A stretch of 64,000 nucleotides of DNA from Delphinapterus leucas (lineage: Eukaryota; Chordata; Mammalia; Artiodactyla; Monodontidae): contig NW_022098058.1 in assembly GCF_002288925.2 (NCBI RefSeq), positions 2,197,138-2,261,137 of the forward strand, read 5' to 3'. The notes beneath the pieces were generated by a model, which saw only the letters and a program-made list of their open reading frames with translations, did not search any database and was not told where the DNA came from. The position numbers and the translations under genes are program-made. Within the stretch, counting starts at the first letter, position 1. Every line of letters begins with the position of its first letter. Below are positions 61,530 through 64,000 of this stretch, in pieces.

Positions 61530-61760
61530 ACTGATTCCCACACTGCGCCCTCTGCCCTGGGCACAGCACAGCTCACGGGGCCCTTCTGTCCAGCCCTGGT
61601 CCCCAGCCCCATTCCCGCCTCTGCTCACATAGTTATCACCGCCTGAATGCCCTTCCCACACCTCTTCTCCAAAACCTCCTCCTCAAGGCTCAGGACAAAT
61701 GCCTCTCCTCTTAGGTGACTTCCCTGACCCCAACAAAAGGACATCACCTCTCTCCTCTGG
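61530..61760 (+). repeat. L2 LINE 3'-end fragment
   Basis: CCTGAATGCCCTTCCCACAC, CTCAAGGCTCAGGACAAATG and TAGGTGACTTCCCTGACCCC match L2. Confidence 0.65.
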
Positions 61761-62429
61761 ACTGCCCCCCGAGGTTTCCCCTGGGGGTGCCTCCCAGCCC
61801 GGTGTCCCTACTAGCCTGTGAGCCCATGGAGGGCAGGTTTGAGGGCGAGTCCTCTCCTCCTGCCACAGTGGAGGCTTGTAGCTGGAATCCAGCACTATCC
61901 TCCCTGCTACCTCCTTTTTTGTATTTCCCATGGTGGACATGTATTACATTTATAATGGAGAATCCACACACCCTCAATAAGCCATCTTTATGGTTTCACA
62001 AAGGGTCAAATTCATCCAGCCCAGCCGTCCTCCCTGGGCTGCCCCTCTTCCGCACTGGGACCTCACAGCCTGGCTGCCCCTCCTGCAGGAGGAAGAACAG
62101 AGCGGACCAGGTCACCCCCAGGCTGCCACTCCCCAGCCCCAGGATCCCCTGCAGGGGACAATGTTTAACCCCAAGGGCTGCAGCTCCAGCAGTGGAACCA
62201 GAGGCATGTAAGCCATGGGTCTTTGGGTGCGGACAGAGGTGAGAACCTTTTGGGGGAGGGGGGCCCTGGCTGGGCCTTGCACCAGGCTCCCAAGTCCATG
62301 GTCCCTTGGGTACCATCCTTCACCTCCTTATGCTCCCATGGAGCCCCTCAGAACACACAGCATGGGGGGTGGTTGATAGAGAGGACCCTAGGCTGAGGGG
62401 GAGGGGACTGGGAACAAGTCTGGTGTCTG

Positions 62430-62520
62430 CTGCTGACGTGCTGTGTGACCTGAGGCCAGCCGTCTCCTCTGTGGACCTCAGTTTTGTCCTCTGTAAAATG
62501 GGGAGGTCTGCCTTAGGTCA
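62430..62520 (+). repeat. MIR SINE fragment
   Basis: GTGCTGTGTGACCTGAGGCC, CTCAGTTTTGTCCTCTGTAA and AATGGGGAGG are MIR. Confidence 0.75.
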
Positions 62521-63024
62521 CCACCTGTCAATGGTGAAGTCTGGGCACCTTAGGTCCCAAGGAGATGAGGGCCACTCCTGGGTGGGGTAGGGCAGCCTCC
62601 ATGAAAAGGCAGCATCTCGGGGAGTTCTGATGGGCCAGCAGGGGCCTGAGCAGACAAACTGACCATGTGTCACTCCCTTCCAGGGCCACGCTTGTTCATG
62701 GGATGGACAAGTGTGGTGGAGTCCAGCTCTGTGCCGGGCTCTGGGGCCCAAGGGGCCTCTGGTGGTCCCTGCCCGGCAGGGGCTCACAGTCTAGTTAGGG
62801 TTGAGGGGAGCAGCACACATCAGCAACAACACAGGACAACAGAGACCCAAGGGTCCCGTGGCCGGCGGCGGACACAGCCCAGGCAAAGGGGAGGTGGGAC
62901 AGTGTGACAGCTGCGGGTCAGCTGGGCTGAAGCTGAGGGTGGCCTGAGTGCAGAGCTGCAGGGTTGGGTGTCTCCTCGGGGTTCAGTAGGGAGCCGCCGG
63001 AAGTATTCTGGGGAGAGGGAAGAA

Positions 63025-63140
63025 GAGAGCTAATATTTATGGACGTTCCCCATGTACCCCGTACTATCTGAGCCCCTTTTCCCACTCGGTGGCCACAGTC
63101 CCCGGGTGAGGTCATTACCATCACCCGCATTTCACAGGGC
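63025..63140 (-). repeat. MIR SINE (diverged)
   Basis: GAGCTAATATTTATGGACGT and GAGGTCATTACCATCACCCG with CATTTCACAG are inverted MIR. Confidence 0.65.
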
Positions 63141-63579
63141 ATTACTGGGGCGGCCGGGTGGCTCCCGGCTCCTATTCTCTCTCCCTTGCTGGGAAGGCTT
63201 GTGCACAAAGTCAGAGGCAGAGCTGTTTGGGGACACAGCCCCGAGGAGTGAGAGGGAGGCAGGCGAGCGGTGAGGGAGCTCTGTCAGCATCTAGCTCCCG
63301 ACCATCTGTCTGTCCATCCATCTGTGAGCTAGAAAGGAGCTCGGGCCCAGGGAACACTGCGGGCTCCCACCAACGGGACGGCCTGTCCTGCCCCACCTGG
63401 ACCTTCATCTCCTCTCCCTGCAGATGACTTCTGCGGCCTCTGACCTGGCAGCTGAGTGTCGGCCAGAACTTTCCCAACTGCAGGCTCAAAGCCCATCTCT
63501 GCCTCAGACTTGCTGCAGGCCTGGTCCAGATGGCATCTCGGGGCCAAAGCCTCATGCGATGGCAAGTGGGGTGCACTGA

Positions 63580-63715
63580 GCCCCAGGTGGCAGAGCTAGA
63601 GGAGTCTAACTTTACAAAATGAAGCTTCTTAGCCCAGAGAGGGCAAGTGGCTCAGTGAGGTTGCACAGCACATGAGGCACAGGTAGGGGCTTAAACCCAG
63701 AGCTCCTCACTCTCC
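63580..63715 (-). repeat. MIR SINE (diverged)
   Basis: CCCAGAGAGGGCAAGTGGCT, GGTTGCACAGCACATGAGGC and CTTAAACCCAGAGCTCC resemble inverted MIR. Confidence 0.6.
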
Positions 63716-64000
63716 TGGTTTTGACTTCCTAAGCCTCTCTTTGGACAGGGAGAGCGGGGAGGTCAGACCTTCTAAAAGGTCTTTTCCTGGGGGTAGAGAA
63801 GGGAAGAAGGGACGGAGGCCTTCTCTGGGGATTATTACCTGCCTCCGGCACAAGCACCAAGCAAAGCCGATGCGATTGCCACGCCAGACGCGGTTCTGTC
63901 TTCATTATTGTTATCAATGCAGTTAATAACAGTAATAACGCATGCTCACAGAGCATCAGACAGTCGGCAAAGCATTTCATGGCCCACAAGTCCGTCCCCC

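Overview
The window is a piece of mammalian nuclear genome, most likely from a cetacean. The organism call rests on interspersed repeats: tRNA-derived SINEs of the CHR type (17843-18051, 24337-24688, 27318-27446 and a nested pair at 45098-45669), most of them flanked by target-site duplications, plus a cetartiodactyl-type L1 3' end (22201-22572). Old mammal-wide MIR, L2, L1M and LTR relics fill the rest.

Only one gene can be supported: ATP2B2, encoding plasma-membrane calcium ATPase 2 (PMCA2), on the minus strand. The window starts in its 3' UTR and ends inside an upstream intron. Eighteen exons carrying the C-terminal ~980 residues of the longest form can be placed to the base, and one further exon (172 nt) is the alternative site-C exon. 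Every junction keeps frame and all introns are GT-AG except one probable GC-AG intron (donor 29771-29772). The missing 5' part (N-terminus, TM1-TM2, most of the actuator domain) lies beyond 64000.

Going down in coordinate, which is the direction of transcription: 58321-58446 end of the actuator region; 56692-56724, 55545-55604 and 50475-50516 the three site-A cassettes (33, 60 and 42 nt; combinations give forms w, x, y, z); 49487-49645 basic/acidic linker; 46234-46448 TM3-TM4 with the PEGLP ion-site motif; 42072-42314 phosphorylation loop (DKTGTLT); 30912-31153 and 29773-30007 nucleotide-binding domain; 21267-21446, 20982-21069 and 16982-17088 P domain and hinge; 16313-16504 TM5; 13871-14084 TM6-TM7; 12092-12303 and 11836-11943 TM8-TM10; 9908-10090 start of the calmodulin-binding domain; 7912-8083 site-C exon; 763-1074 final exon, read in two frames depending on splicing (long b tail ending in the PDZ ligand ETSL, or a short tail with stop at 1049-1051).

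The introns hold repeats, microsatellites, two minisatellites, a 130-bp tandem duplication carrying two CTCF-like motifs, a probable solo ERV LTR, and several AT-rich low-repeat segments that may be conserved regulatory DNA. No second protein-coding gene, tRNA, rRNA or CRISPR array is supported. The most interesting items are the intact alternative-splicing machinery of a hearing gene in an echolocation-related lineage, the GC-AG intron, the G22 tract just inside an intron, and the duplicated CTCF-like motif.
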